46,778 nt of DNA, taken from contig JAFGEC010000159.1 in NCBI GenBank assembly GCA_016931775.1, positions 1-46,778 on the forward strand, in the 5' to 3' direction. The position numbers and the translations under genes are program-made. Positions within the stretch are counted from its first letter, which is position 1; each line of letters opens with the position of its first letter. Shown in pieces: positions 1 through 9,354 of the stretch. The notes under the pieces were generated by a model that worked only from the letters and a program-made list of their open reading frames with translations, was not told the DNA's origin and did not search any database. This DNA comes from Candidatus Zhuqueibacterota bacterium. Its GTDB lineage: Bacteria > Zhuqueibacterota > Zhuqueibacteria > Residuimicrobiales > JAFGEC01.

Positions 1-1
1 C

Positions 2-172
2 GATGGGAGTGGTGTGACAGATGAAACCGAGGTCGATATTTCTGTCACACTGTTTTCGCCCGACGGGAAGACTATTTTTATCATCCTGTATTTCGGTACG
101 GAAGAAGCAGAGGAGGAACATGAGGATGAATTGGTGTCTATTATTGGTTCTGTAACGGCTTTGGAAGAATGA
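2..172 (+). CDS. C-terminal fragment of an unidentified protein, cut by the window start
   Basis: Open in frame 2 from the window edge to TGA at 170-172 (DGSGVTDETEVDISVTLFSPDG...VTALEE*). Confidence 0.5.
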   Translation, partial: DGSGVTDETEVDISVTLFSPDGKTIFIILYFGTEEAEEEHEDELVSIIGSVTALEE

Positions 173-195
173 CGGTTAAAACAACCGCCATAGCC

Positions 196-215
196 GCCCG
201 ATAAGACAATCGGGC
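196..215 (+). terminator. Hairpin GCCCGAT-N6-ATCGGGC between the partial CDS and the URO-D gene
   Basis: Perfect 7-bp inverted repeat; no immediate T-run, so terminator function is uncertain. Confidence 0.35.
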
Positions 216-233
216 TGTATCAAAGGATTTTTT

Positions 234-1451
234 ATGACCCACCGTCAGCGTATTCTCGCTGCTCTGAATCATAATCCGCCGGACAGAATACCGATCGATT
301 TTTCCGGTCACCGTTCATCAGGAATTGCGGCTCTGGTTTATCCCAAATTACGCCGAATGCTGGGACTGCCGGAAAAACCGATTCGTGTCTATGATTTGAT
401 CCAGCAGCTGGCGATAGTAGACGACGACGTTTTGGATATATTCAATGTCGACACCATTGAACTGGGGCGGGGTTTTGCACTTGAAGAAGATGATTGGAAG
501 GACTGGGAATTACCCGATGGAACACCCTGTCAGATTCCCGCCTGGTGTCAGCCCCAAAAACAAACCGGCGAATGGATAATATTGAATGAAAACGGGCATG
601 TCGCCGGACGTATGCCCAAGGGAGCCATCTATTTTGAACAAACTTGGTTTCCGCTGGCAGATGGCCGGGAACACCGGACGATCGAAACAATGCTGAACAC
701 AACCATGTGGAGCATGGAATCCACGGCGGCACCACCTGGACCGGTATCAGACAAAGTTTTAAGAAAAGGTGCGCAAAAACTTCGACAGCACACGGACCGA
801 GCTATTTTGGGCTTGTTCGGTGGTAATCTGCTGGAAACCGGTCAGATGTTCTACCGCCATGATAATTTTTTCATGTTGCTGGCCGCAGAACCTGCCAAAA
901 CACATAAATTTCTGGACAATCTGGTCGCACTTCATTTAAAAAATCTGGAAAAATTTCTCTCCCTTGTGGGTGAGAGTATTGACATCATCGTTTTTGGTGA
1001 CGACCTCGGAATGCAGACCGGTCCGCAGATATCACCAAAAATGTACCGCGAATTCTTCAAAGCAAGGCACCGGATATTGTGGAATAAGGTAAAACAGCTG
1101 GCGAATGTTAAGGTTATGCTGCATTGCTGCGGAGGAATCAAGCAACTGTTACCCGATCTCATCGATGCCGGCTTAGACGCTGTAAATCCGGTGCAAATAT
1201 CTTGTCGAGGAATGGATACCGCCACCCTTAAAAAAGAATTCGGAAAAGATATTACGTTTTGGGGCGGCGGATGCGACACCTCTTATTATTTACCCAATTC
1301 ATCACCACGCCAAATTAAGGAACACGTCAAACGACAGATCGAAATCCTGAGTCCGGGTGGAGGCTTTGTTTTTCAACAGGTTCATAATATTTTGGCCAAT
1401 GTACCACCTGAAAGTATCATTGCCATGTTTGAAGCGGTAAATTCTTTCTAA
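234..1451 (+). CDS. Uroporphyrinogen decarboxylase (URO-D)/MtaA-like family protein, probably a corrinoid-type methyltransferase relative
   Basis: 405 aa; MTHRQRILAALNHNPPDRIPIDF start and C-terminal HCCGGIKQLLPDLIDAGLDAVNPVQ...FWGGGCDTSYYLP typical of the family. Confidence 0.8.
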   Translation: MTHRQRILAALNHNPPDRIPIDFSGHRSSGIAALVYPKLRRMLGLPEKPIRVYDLIQQLAIVDDDVLDIFNVDTIELGRGFALEEDDWKDWELPDGTPCQIPAWCQPQKQTGEWIILNENGHVAGRMPKGAIYFEQTWFPLADGREHRTIETMLNTTMWSMESTAAPPGPVSDKVLRKGAQKLRQHTDRAILGLFGGNLLETGQMFYRHDNFFMLLAAEPAKTHKFLDNLVALHLKNLEKFLSLVGESIDIIVFGDDLGMQTGPQISPKMYREFFKARHRILWNKVKQLANVKVMLHCCGGIKQLLPDLIDAGLDAVNPVQISCRGMDTATLKKEFGKDITFWGGGCDTSYYLPNSSPRQIKEHVKRQIEILSPGGGFVFQQVHNILANVPPESIIAMFEAVNSF

Positions 1452-1506
1452 AAAAAACCTCAAATTGCATCTCATAAAGTGTATTTTCGATCAATGGAGG
1501 TTAACA

Positions 1507-4500
1507 ATGTCGATTCATTATAATAGGATTCCGGAATTAATCACCAGCAAAATTGTGGTCGGTGAAAGATTTGTTTTTTTTCTGCCCGGATTGGAAGACG
1601 GTTTTCATCGATATGTACCCAAAGTCCCTTGGATATCCGGTCTGACCGGTGGTGTCCCGGTAAAAATTTCCTCTTTTTATATTCCGCCCAAACCGGTGCA
1701 AAATATGCCTATCGGCGCTGTCTGCCCTACAAAGATGTTGTACGATACAAAAGAAACCGTACCGATATTGGTCTGCGATCCTGAAAACAAGGGCAAGAAT
1801 GTACAACTTTTAATCCAAAACAGTTCTCACACTCCGGAAACGATCAGTTTAACCTTGGATCATCATGGTTGTGCCTTATATCATTTACACCAGCCATTGG
1901 AGGGTGATTATAAGGTACGTCTGGCTAACACAACTTTTACAGCTTTTTTCAAAGTCGCACGATATCAACTTGTACCACTGCACGCCGAATATATTGAACA
2001 CCCTGTTTTAGAAAAAAATGATAAAATGAAGTGTAAGGTAAAACTGACAACGTATGAAGTGCCTTTGAACGGCAATGTCACTGTTGAACTTTTACAGGGA
2101 GAAAAACGAATTACCCGTTTTGAACTGCATGTAATAAATGGATTAACCGAACCTGTTTTTCAGTTGCCGTCTGGAGAACAAGATTTAAGTATCAACTTTC
2201 TTTTCGATGACAAAAGCGCATCTTTACCCGTACGTGGCGGCAAACAGAGTGAAAGACAGCATTTTACGGCAAATCCTCTGGGTAAAGTCGTCAGTGTCTC
2301 CACTCTACCACCGGGAGATGATGTTCGAGGTTTATATTTTGACCATCAAAAAACAAATCACGCACCTTTTGAACTGGAGAACATCAGTGCTGACAGGGGT
2401 GTTTTAAAAATCAATCATAAAAAAATGGAATTTATATGTATCGATGTTGTCGATCCGGTCCATAAAAGAAATTTTTCTTTTATTCCAGAGAATCTAACCA
2501 ATGGTTCTCGAATTATGTTTGACGTACCTGATCCTTACTGTATTGTATTTATCGGTGCGATTATCAGTGGAAAAGCATATGAAGCCTACACAACCGTTAT
2601 TCATCCGGAAAGAACACAGATCAAGATCAAAATTCCCGAAAAGATCGAACCCGGCGATGAAGGAACCATCATGCTTGAGGCATCACAAGAAACGGGCGTT
2701 CTGGTCACAATCACAGACGGCAGGGCTGTCTCCCAATCCACCCTCCGTCATTCGTTTGCGTCTGAATTAAAAAAAGGAATACAGAATACCGTTGGTTCGT
2801 TGACACCCGGTGAACCCGTAAATAATCTGTCCAAGCATTACCGCCCGTATACCGTAAGCGGAAGAGAAAGCGGGGGATTGGTTGGCGATCTATTATCTCA
2901 ATTGTCGGATTTTATGGATGATGAAAAAAGCTTCATGCGCCCCAGACTCCGGCGGAATATTAGTCCACAATTTTCCAGCCACAGCTTTATGGCTCCTCCC
3001 AGCTACGACGAGCCGTACCGCAAGCTTCACATTGGGGCTACTCGTGCGTGCAGGCTCGTGGCAGAAAAACCGGCGGTCACAAAAATACCGGAATCCCCAA
3101 AAGAAAACGATGAGGTGGTAAAGCAGGTAATTGGCATCCCACGTCGAAAAAGCCGGGAAACAGTACTGTGCCGGTATTTTTCACTCAAAGGGAAAAAAGT
3201 TATCGGTTTTCGTGCACCGGAAACAATGACGCATCTTAACGTGTCGGTGCAAACAGTTTGTGGTTATGAGCCTAAGCTGATCGAGAAAAAAATCGCCGTT
3301 ACTAAAGACCTTTTTATCGAATTTAACACACCTTCATTTGTGCATCCCAAAGACAAAGTTCAGGGCAAATTGTACGTACAGTGTCAAACCGGAGAATTTA
3401 AATTTCAACTGTTTAAAGACGGTGTAATTGTTCCTCTCACAAACAATCACAACACACTTGCAACGGATCAATGGCTAAATAAGGATGGAACATTTACTTT
3501 TCCCGCAGTACCCGGTAAATACACGGCTATTCTTGAAGACAAAGAAGGTCATACTGACTCTGTAGAGACAACAATAACTGCACCGGGACAATTTATTCAT
3601 AAAGTTAAAAGCATTAAAATGTTAAAACCCGGCGATTCCGTCTCCCTCGAAGAAAATGGATATATCGCCATTCAGTTGCTTCCTTCACTTGAAAAACCCT
3701 ATAAAAAAGCCCTCAAGGTGACCGCAGACTATCAGCATTTATGCTGCGAGCAGACAGCCGCAAAAATTGTCGCTGCATCCTTAATGTATCTTTACGGCGG
3801 CGGCGATGATAGGAGCAAAGCGGAAAGTATGATCGTAGCGGGAATTCAAAGAGAGGCAAAAATGTTCCGCAGAGGAAACGGTTTTCTCATGTATCCGGAT
3901 AGTTCCCACATGTCCGAACATTACTCAAGGCTGGCCACGGAGTATCTTTTATACGGTTTGAAATCCCTTTCCGGTGTGGCAAGCAGTCAAGCATTGCAAA
4001 ATGCTTGTTCATACGGTTTACAAATGGCGCAGAACGCTGCTCAATTTCACGGCATTCAATTTCCTCCGAAAAAAGTTTCCTCCTGCCGGGAAGCATATTA
4101 TGTTCTGCTTGAGGATCCAAACAATCTAGCAGCAGTGGAGTATGTCAATACAAAAATAAAACATGAAGGACATTATTATTGTGTTAAAAACGGAACCAGT
4201 GTATCCAGCCGTACTGAAACAGCTTTTGCAGCGGCTGCGCTTTTTTTAAGCGGGCCGGCAAATATCGACAAAGCCATCATGACTTCCAACTGGATGACTA
4301 AACAGATGAACCAGAGCGGTGCCTGGTATTCGACCATGGATTCAATCGCCGGAATTTGCATGATGAACGCAATGAACCGGCTCGATGTCTTGACCGGTAT
4401 GGAGAATGCTCCCATAGAGATAAACGGTAAGATGTCCGACCTGCGCTCAATGGAATCAAAACAAGAAATTCAGTCTGTTAAAAATCCGGGTGAAAATACG

Positions 4501-4899
4501 ATTTTTCTGCCGGTACAGGTCACCGAACTGAAAAAAGAAAACTGGAATGCGAACAGATCAAATGTGGACGTGAGTGTAAAACTGACAAATTCCGCAGGAA
4601 AATCTGTAAATAAAGCCCGGATCGGTGAAGCATTGGACCTTAAAATATTGCTTCGCAACGGCTATAACATCGGTGATCTCTGTTTTATCTGCTTACCACC
4701 GGCGCTCAGCTTTGTATATGGGGGCGGACAGATCAAAAAGATGGCGATCGATTTTGAGGGTAAAGACAACATATCTGTTCCTGTCGCTGCGTTAACAGCG
4801 ACAGATGGCGTTCAACATTACGCCGTAAGTATCAGGAATATGTACGATGAAGACAAAATCGGTAATCCGGGCTGGCAAAAAATAAAAGTCGTCGCTTAA
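1507..4899 (+). CDS. Alpha-2-macroglobulin-like protein with C-x-E-Q thioester motif; no recognisable signal peptide
   Basis: ATG at 1507 after GGAGG; A2M-domain-like ETVLCRYFSLKGKKVIGFRAPE...FNTPSFVHPKDKVQGKLYV; TADYQHLCCEQTAAK and alpha/alpha thioester-domain-like TETAFAAAALFL...GAWYSTMDSIAGI. Confidence 0.8.
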   Translation: MSIHYNRIPELITSKIVVGERFVFFLPGLEDGFHRYVPKVPWISGLTGGVPVKISSFYIPPKPVQNMPIGAVCPTKMLYDTKETVPILVCDPENKGKNVQLLIQNSSHTPETISLTLDHHGCALYHLHQPLEGDYKVRLANTTFTAFFKVARYQLVPLHAEYIEHPVLEKNDKMKCKVKLTTYEVPLNGNVTVELLQGEKRITRFELHVINGLTEPVFQLPSGEQDLSINFLFDDKSASLPVRGGKQSERQHFTANPLGKVVSVSTLPPGDDVRGLYFDHQKTNHAPFELENISADRGVLKINHKKMEFICIDVVDPVHKRNFSFIPENLTNGSRIMFDVPDPYCIVFIGAIISGKAYEAYTTVIHPERTQIKIKIPEKIEPGDEGTIMLEASQETGVLVTITDGRAVSQSTLRHSFASELKKGIQNTVGSLTPGEPVNNLSKHYRPYTVSGRESGGLVGDLLSQLSDFMDDEKSFMRPRLRRNISPQFSSHSFMAPPSYDEPYRKLHIGATRACRLVAEKPAVTKIPESPKENDEVVKQVIGIPRRKSRETVLCRYFSLKGKKVIGFRAPETMTHLNVSVQTVCGYEPKLIEKKIAVTKDLFIEFNTPSFVHPKDKVQGKLYVQCQTGEFKFQLFKDGVIVPLTNNHNTLATDQWLNKDGTFTFPAVPGKYTAILEDKEGHTDSVETTITAPGQFIHKVKSIKMLKPGDSVSLEENGYIAIQLLPSLEKPYKKALKVTADYQHLCCEQTAAKIVAASLMYLYGGGDDRSKAESMIVAGIQREAKMFRRGNGFLMYPDSSHMSEHYSRLATEYLLYGLKSLSGVASSQALQNACSYGLQMAQNAAQFHGIQFPPKKVSSCREAYYVLLEDPNNLAAVEYVNTKIKHEGHYYCVKNGTSVSSRTETAFAAAALFLSGPANIDKAIMTSNWMTKQMNQSGAWYSTMDSIAGICMMNAMNRLDVLTGMENAPIEINGKMSDLRSMESKQEIQSVKNPGENTIFLPVQVTELKKENWNANRSNVDVSVKLTNSAGKSVNKARIGEALDLKILLRNGYNIGDLCFICLPPALSFVYGGGQIKKMAIDFEGKDNISVPVAALTATDGVQHYAVSIRNMYDEDKIGNPGWQKIKVVA

Positions 4900-4907
4900 A
4901 AAAGGAA

Positions 4908-4936
4908 TTGACATATACAAAATTTACGACTATTTT
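4908..4936 (+). promoter_or_regulatory. Candidate sigma70-type promoter for the GH2 gene (TTGACA-N17-TATTTT)
   Basis: TTGACA 4908-4913, 17-nt spacer, TATTTT 4931-4936. Confidence 0.45.
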
Positions 4937-5003
4937 ACCTTAATTATGGGTACCACTTGCCAGAGGCAGTGGATTAAGATTCTACGTAATAAAGGTAAAT
5001 GAA

Positions 5004-7838
5004 ATGGACAAATTTTGTGTACGCATGGCTCTATTATGGTTCTTTTTATCTGCCCAAATTTTATTTTCCACATCAATTCAATCTCTTCACGGTGACTGGA
5101 CCGTTCAACTCGATCCGGAAAACATCGGACGAGAGCAAAATTGGCATCTTAAAAAGTACAAAGACAAGGTAACACTCCCCGGCTCGATTCAGGAGCAGGG
5201 ATATGGTGAAAATCCCTCTGTGAACACACCATGGACCGGTGATGTGAAGCAGGATGAATACGAAAAATCCAAATACGATCCCTACAAGACACCCGATTTT
5301 TTTAAATATCCTTTTTGGCTGACCCAGGAAAAACACTACAGGGGCGTTGCCTGGTTTCAAAAACAAATAAAAATTGATCCGGACCAGCAAAACAAACTTG
5401 TCATTCTGGAACTGGAACGCTGTCACTGGGAAACCATGGTATGGGTGGACGATCGCTATATCGGAGCCGACAGCAGTCTTTGCACGCCCCACCGGTATAT
5501 CCTACCGGATAATTTGACTCCCGGCGTACATACGTTGACCATCCGTGTAAACAATGACCTGATCATCAATGTGGGACCTAATTCTCACAGCATCAGCGAT
5601 CATACCCAAAGCAACTGGAACGGTATTACAGGAAGAATTCGACTGCTATACCTCCCCCCTGTTTATTTTGAAAACATCAGATTATTTCCGGACCTGGGTA
5701 ACAATACAGTTCGAATTGAACTGGATATTATCAATAAATCCGGAAAGCCGCAGCAAGGACGAGTGGATTTTTGTGCTTTTTCCAAGCACACCGATCAACA
5801 GATCAACGGACCGGAATCACGCCGAATCGAATTTTCAATAGCAGACATTAAACACGTTCGATTTATATACCCCATGGGTGGTAATCCTTTACTGTGGGAT
5901 GAATTTGAGCCCAATATATATGAAATGCAAGTCACTTTAAAAACCGTTCATTCCGAGTATACACAAAAGTTACAATTCGGTATGCGGTCTTTTACGACAA
6001 AAGGCACAAGAATCTTTATAAACGACCGTCCGACTTTTTTGCGCGGTACCCTGGAGTGTGCTATTTTCCCGAAGACAGGATATCCGCCGACGGAACCGCA
6101 GGAATGGGAGCGGATATTGAATACCGCCAAATTTTTCGGCCTTAATCACATCCGATTCCATTCGTGGTGTCCGCCACAAGCGGCTTTTATTGCTGCCGAT
6201 CGATGCGGTATATATCTGCATGTGGAAGGTCCGAGCTGGGCCAATCAGGGAGCGAGTCTGGGTGACGGTAAACCCATTGATAAATTTATATACGGCGAAA
6301 CAAAACGTATTTTTGACGAATACGGCAACCACCCCTCCTTTTGTATGTATGCTTATGGCAATGAGCCTGCCGGAAAGAACCAGAAAGAATTTTTAGGACA
6401 ATTTATCGAATATTGGCGTTCCAGAGACGGCCGCAGAATTTACACATCTGCTGCAGGCTGGCCGATTATTCCTCAAAACGATTACCATTCAACTTTCGAC
6501 CCGCGCATTCAGCACTGGGGCGAGGGGCTAAATAGTGTGATCAATGCCCAACCGCCAAACACTATGTTTGATTATGCCGATATTATTGCGTCGTTTGAGA
6601 AACCTGTCGTAAGCCATGAAATCGGCCAATGGTGTGCCTATCCTGATTTTGATGAAATTTCCAAATACACCGGTGTACTCAAAGCAAAAAATTTTGAAAT
6701 TTTCCGCGATTTCCTCACACAAAATGACATGGGACATCAGGCAAAAGATTTTCTGCTGGCGTCAGGAAAGCTTCAAACGATCTGCTATAAAGCCGATATC
6801 GAAGCCGCATTGAGAACACCCGGCATGGCGGGATTTCAGCTGCTGGATCTGCACGATTTTCCCGGCCAGGGAACAGCACTGGTGGGCGTATTGAATCCGT
6901 TCTGGGAAACAAAGGGTTACGTGACTGCTGAAGAATATCGCCGCTTTTGCAACAGTACGGTCCCTCTGGCTTTGATGAAAAAGCGTACATGGAAAAATTC
7001 GGAAATATTTGAGGCTGAAATTTTAATCGCCCATTTCGGACGCCGGCCCATAAACGATGCGGTCATCAAATGGTCCGTTAATGCATCGGATGATCAGTTT
7101 GAAAAAAGCGGACGTTTTTCAATGGCTACCATTCAACTGGATAACAATCAAAAGGCCGGTACGATTCGAATTCCTCTCGAAGGCATTCATAATGCACAAA
7201 AATTTTTATTGACTGTTAATGTAGCGGATATCGCTGAAAACAATTGGGAATTCTGGGTTTATCCCACAGACATGAGACCCCAAAAACCGGAAACAATAAT
7301 CCAGTGCACCCAATTGACATCTGACGTTCAAAACAAACTGGAAAACGGTGCCGACGTTTTATTGCTGTTGAACGGAAAAATAAAGCAAGATAAAGGTGCC
7401 GGAATTGCCGTTGGATTTTCCCCGGTATTCTGGAACACAGTATGGACCGATATGCAGGCACCGCACACCCTGGGTATCCTGTGCGATCCGGATTTTCCTG
7501 TTTTCAAGGATTTTCCAACGGAATTCCACAGTAACTGGCAGTGGTGGGATATTATCAAAACGGCTCAGGCCATGCTCTTGGAAGATTTTCCATCCGGCTT
7601 AAAACCGACGATTCAATTGATTGATACCTGGTTCGAGGCAAGGAAAATAGGAATGATGTTCGAAGCGCGGATCGGCAACGGTAAAATACTTGTTACATCT
7701 ATCGATTTTCAAAACGATCTGCAAAACCGGCTTGCGGCGCGGCAATTGTACGCCGGGATATTGAGATATATGGCAAGTGAGAATTTTAATCCAGACATAA
7801 AAATGAGCGCTGAAGTGATTCGGCAGTTGAGTGACTAA
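5004..7838 (+). CDS. Secreted glycoside hydrolase family 2-type protein
   Basis: N-terminal signal peptide; jelly-roll sugar-binding region; YGNEPAG acid/base and VVSHEIGQW nucleophile-type motifs. Confidence 0.8.
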   Translation: MDKFCVRMALLWFFLSAQILFSTSIQSLHGDWTVQLDPENIGREQNWHLKKYKDKVTLPGSIQEQGYGENPSVNTPWTGDVKQDEYEKSKYDPYKTPDFFKYPFWLTQEKHYRGVAWFQKQIKIDPDQQNKLVILELERCHWETMVWVDDRYIGADSSLCTPHRYILPDNLTPGVHTLTIRVNNDLIINVGPNSHSISDHTQSNWNGITGRIRLLYLPPVYFENIRLFPDLGNNTVRIELDIINKSGKPQQGRVDFCAFSKHTDQQINGPESRRIEFSIADIKHVRFIYPMGGNPLLWDEFEPNIYEMQVTLKTVHSEYTQKLQFGMRSFTTKGTRIFINDRPTFLRGTLECAIFPKTGYPPTEPQEWERILNTAKFFGLNHIRFHSWCPPQAAFIAADRCGIYLHVEGPSWANQGASLGDGKPIDKFIYGETKRIFDEYGNHPSFCMYAYGNEPAGKNQKEFLGQFIEYWRSRDGRRIYTSAAGWPIIPQNDYHSTFDPRIQHWGEGLNSVINAQPPNTMFDYADIIASFEKPVVSHEIGQWCAYPDFDEISKYTGVLKAKNFEIFRDFLTQNDMGHQAKDFLLASGKLQTICYKADIEAALRTPGMAGFQLLDLHDFPGQGTALVGVLNPFWETKGYVTAEEYRRFCNSTVPLALMKKRTWKNSEIFEAEILIAHFGRRPINDAVIKWSVNASDDQFEKSGRFSMATIQLDNNQKAGTIRIPLEGIHNAQKFLLTVNVADIAENNWEFWVYPTDMRPQKPETIIQCTQLTSDVQNKLENGADVLLLLNGKIKQDKGAGIAVGFSPVFWNTVWTDMQAPHTLGILCDPDFPVFKDFPTEFHSNWQWWDIIKTAQAMLLEDFPSGLKPTIQLIDTWFEARKIGMMFEARIGNGKILVTSIDFQNDLQNRLAARQLYAGILRYMASENFNPDIKMSAEVIRQLSD

Positions 7839-7860
7839 TCGACGAAACGGGGATAAAAAA

Positions 7861-9333
7861 ATGATGCGAATAGTCTTCCTTCTGTTTGTGTTTTTACTTA
7901 TTGTGGTTTTTAACAAAAACAACTCGTCAGCTAAATCCGAAAATATGTATCAGCCCACCATTCAATCCATTCAAACACATCAATGCCCGGAATGGTTCAA
8001 AGACGCTAAATTCGGCATGTTTATCGACTGGGGCCTGTATTCTGTTGCCGGATGGGCGCCCAAACAGGAGACCGGCAAAGCCATGTATCCGGATTGGTAT
8101 CTGCTGAACATGTATCTTTTAAGCGACTGGCGCGAATATCACACAAAAACCTGGGGGGAACGGTTCAAACGGGATGATTTTATCCCACTGTTTACCGCAG
8201 AACAATTCGATCCGGCAGGGCTCGTTCAACTGGCGGCGGAATGCGGGATGAAATACGTTATCCCGTTTTGCAAGCATCATGACGGATTCTGCCTCTGGCC
8301 CAGCAGCTTGACACAAAGAGACGCAGGAGAAATGGGGCCCAAAAGAGATCTGATTGCACCTCTGGTACATGAATGCCGCAAAAGGGATATAAAATTCGGA
8401 TTTTATTTTTCAATCGAAGAATGGGAATATCCTGTTATCGAAAATGATCAACTCCAAATCCGATTGTGGGAGTGCGGAGATTTTCCGCAACAACTGGTTC
8501 CATACATAAGGCATGAAATCGACGGCAAGATTACCGGCAAAGTTCCAGTAGAAGATTTTTTCGGAGATTACATCATTCCACAAGCCAAAGAATTTATCGA
8601 CATGTATGATCCGGATTTGCTCTGGTTTGACGGTGAATGGCAGACGCCGGTCGAGGAAACCCGTACACCCGAGATTGTCAGCTATTTTTACAATCAGGCA
8701 TCCGGAAAAAATGTTGCCGTCAATGACCGCCTGGGAAAGGATTTGCGTTTTAAAGCGGGCGATTTTTTCACCAGTGAGTATCATTCACTGGAGTCTGAGC
8801 AGACCAAGGTTGCCCATAAATGGGAAGAATGCCGTGGAATCAGTCAATCGTTCGGTTACAACCGGCAGGATACTGAGGCGAATGTTGTAAGCGCTAAAGA
8901 ACTCATCCGGATGTTTGTCAAAATTGTCAGTGAAAACGGCAATCTATTGTTAATCGTCAATCTGGACGGTCAGGGTGCTCTACCGGAAATTCAGGAAAAA
9001 CGGTTACGTGAAATCGGTGCATGGTTGCGTATAAACGGCGAAGCAATCTATGGCACCAAGCCGTGGATTTTATCACACCAGGGTGAATTTATCCGGTTCA
9101 CGCAGAGTAAAGACGATAAAAACGTTTACGCCATTTGCACGGAATGGCCGGGTAAAATGCTGAAAATTGATTCCATTAACCTGGCTGAAAACGGAAATAT
9201 AACCATGCTGGGAACAAATGAAAAAATACAATGGGAACAAAAAGACGGATTTTTAAAAATTTTGATTCCGGAATCACTCAAAAAAAATAAACCTTGCGAA
9301 CATGCCTGGGTTTTCAAATTAACTACAAAATAA
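7861..9333 (+). CDS. Alpha-L-fucosidase (GH29), secreted
   Basis: Likely ATG 7861 with signal peptide; WFKDAKFGMFIDWGLYSV, KHHDGFCLWPS and DPDLLWFDGEW nucleophile motif. Confidence 0.9.
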   Translation: MMRIVFLLFVFLLIVVFNKNNSSAKSENMYQPTIQSIQTHQCPEWFKDAKFGMFIDWGLYSVAGWAPKQETGKAMYPDWYLLNMYLLSDWREYHTKTWGERFKRDDFIPLFTAEQFDPAGLVQLAAECGMKYVIPFCKHHDGFCLWPSSLTQRDAGEMGPKRDLIAPLVHECRKRDIKFGFYFSIEEWEYPVIENDQLQIRLWECGDFPQQLVPYIRHEIDGKITGKVPVEDFFGDYIIPQAKEFIDMYDPDLLWFDGEWQTPVEETRTPEIVSYFYNQASGKNVAVNDRLGKDLRFKAGDFFTSEYHSLESEQTKVAHKWEECRGISQSFGYNRQDTEANVVSAKELIRMFVKIVSENGNLLLIVNLDGQGALPEIQEKRLREIGAWLRINGEAIYGTKPWILSHQGEFIRFTQSKDDKNVYAICTEWPGKMLKIDSINLAENGNITMLGTNEKIQWEQKDGFLKILIPESLKKNKPCEHAWVFKLTTK

Positions 9334-9354
9334 CTTGTTTTGCATGAGAAAAAT

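Noticed and set aside
234-1451. Heme-biosynthesis HemE assignment
   Set aside because: Sequence resembles the broader URO-D/MtaA-like group and the context is not heme biosynthesis
1474-1483. 10-mer ATAAAGTGTA shared between the A2M upstream region and the LacI upstream region (41076-41085)
   Set aside because: A single 10-mer match in AT-rich DNA is compatible with chance; the LacI palindrome itself is not shared
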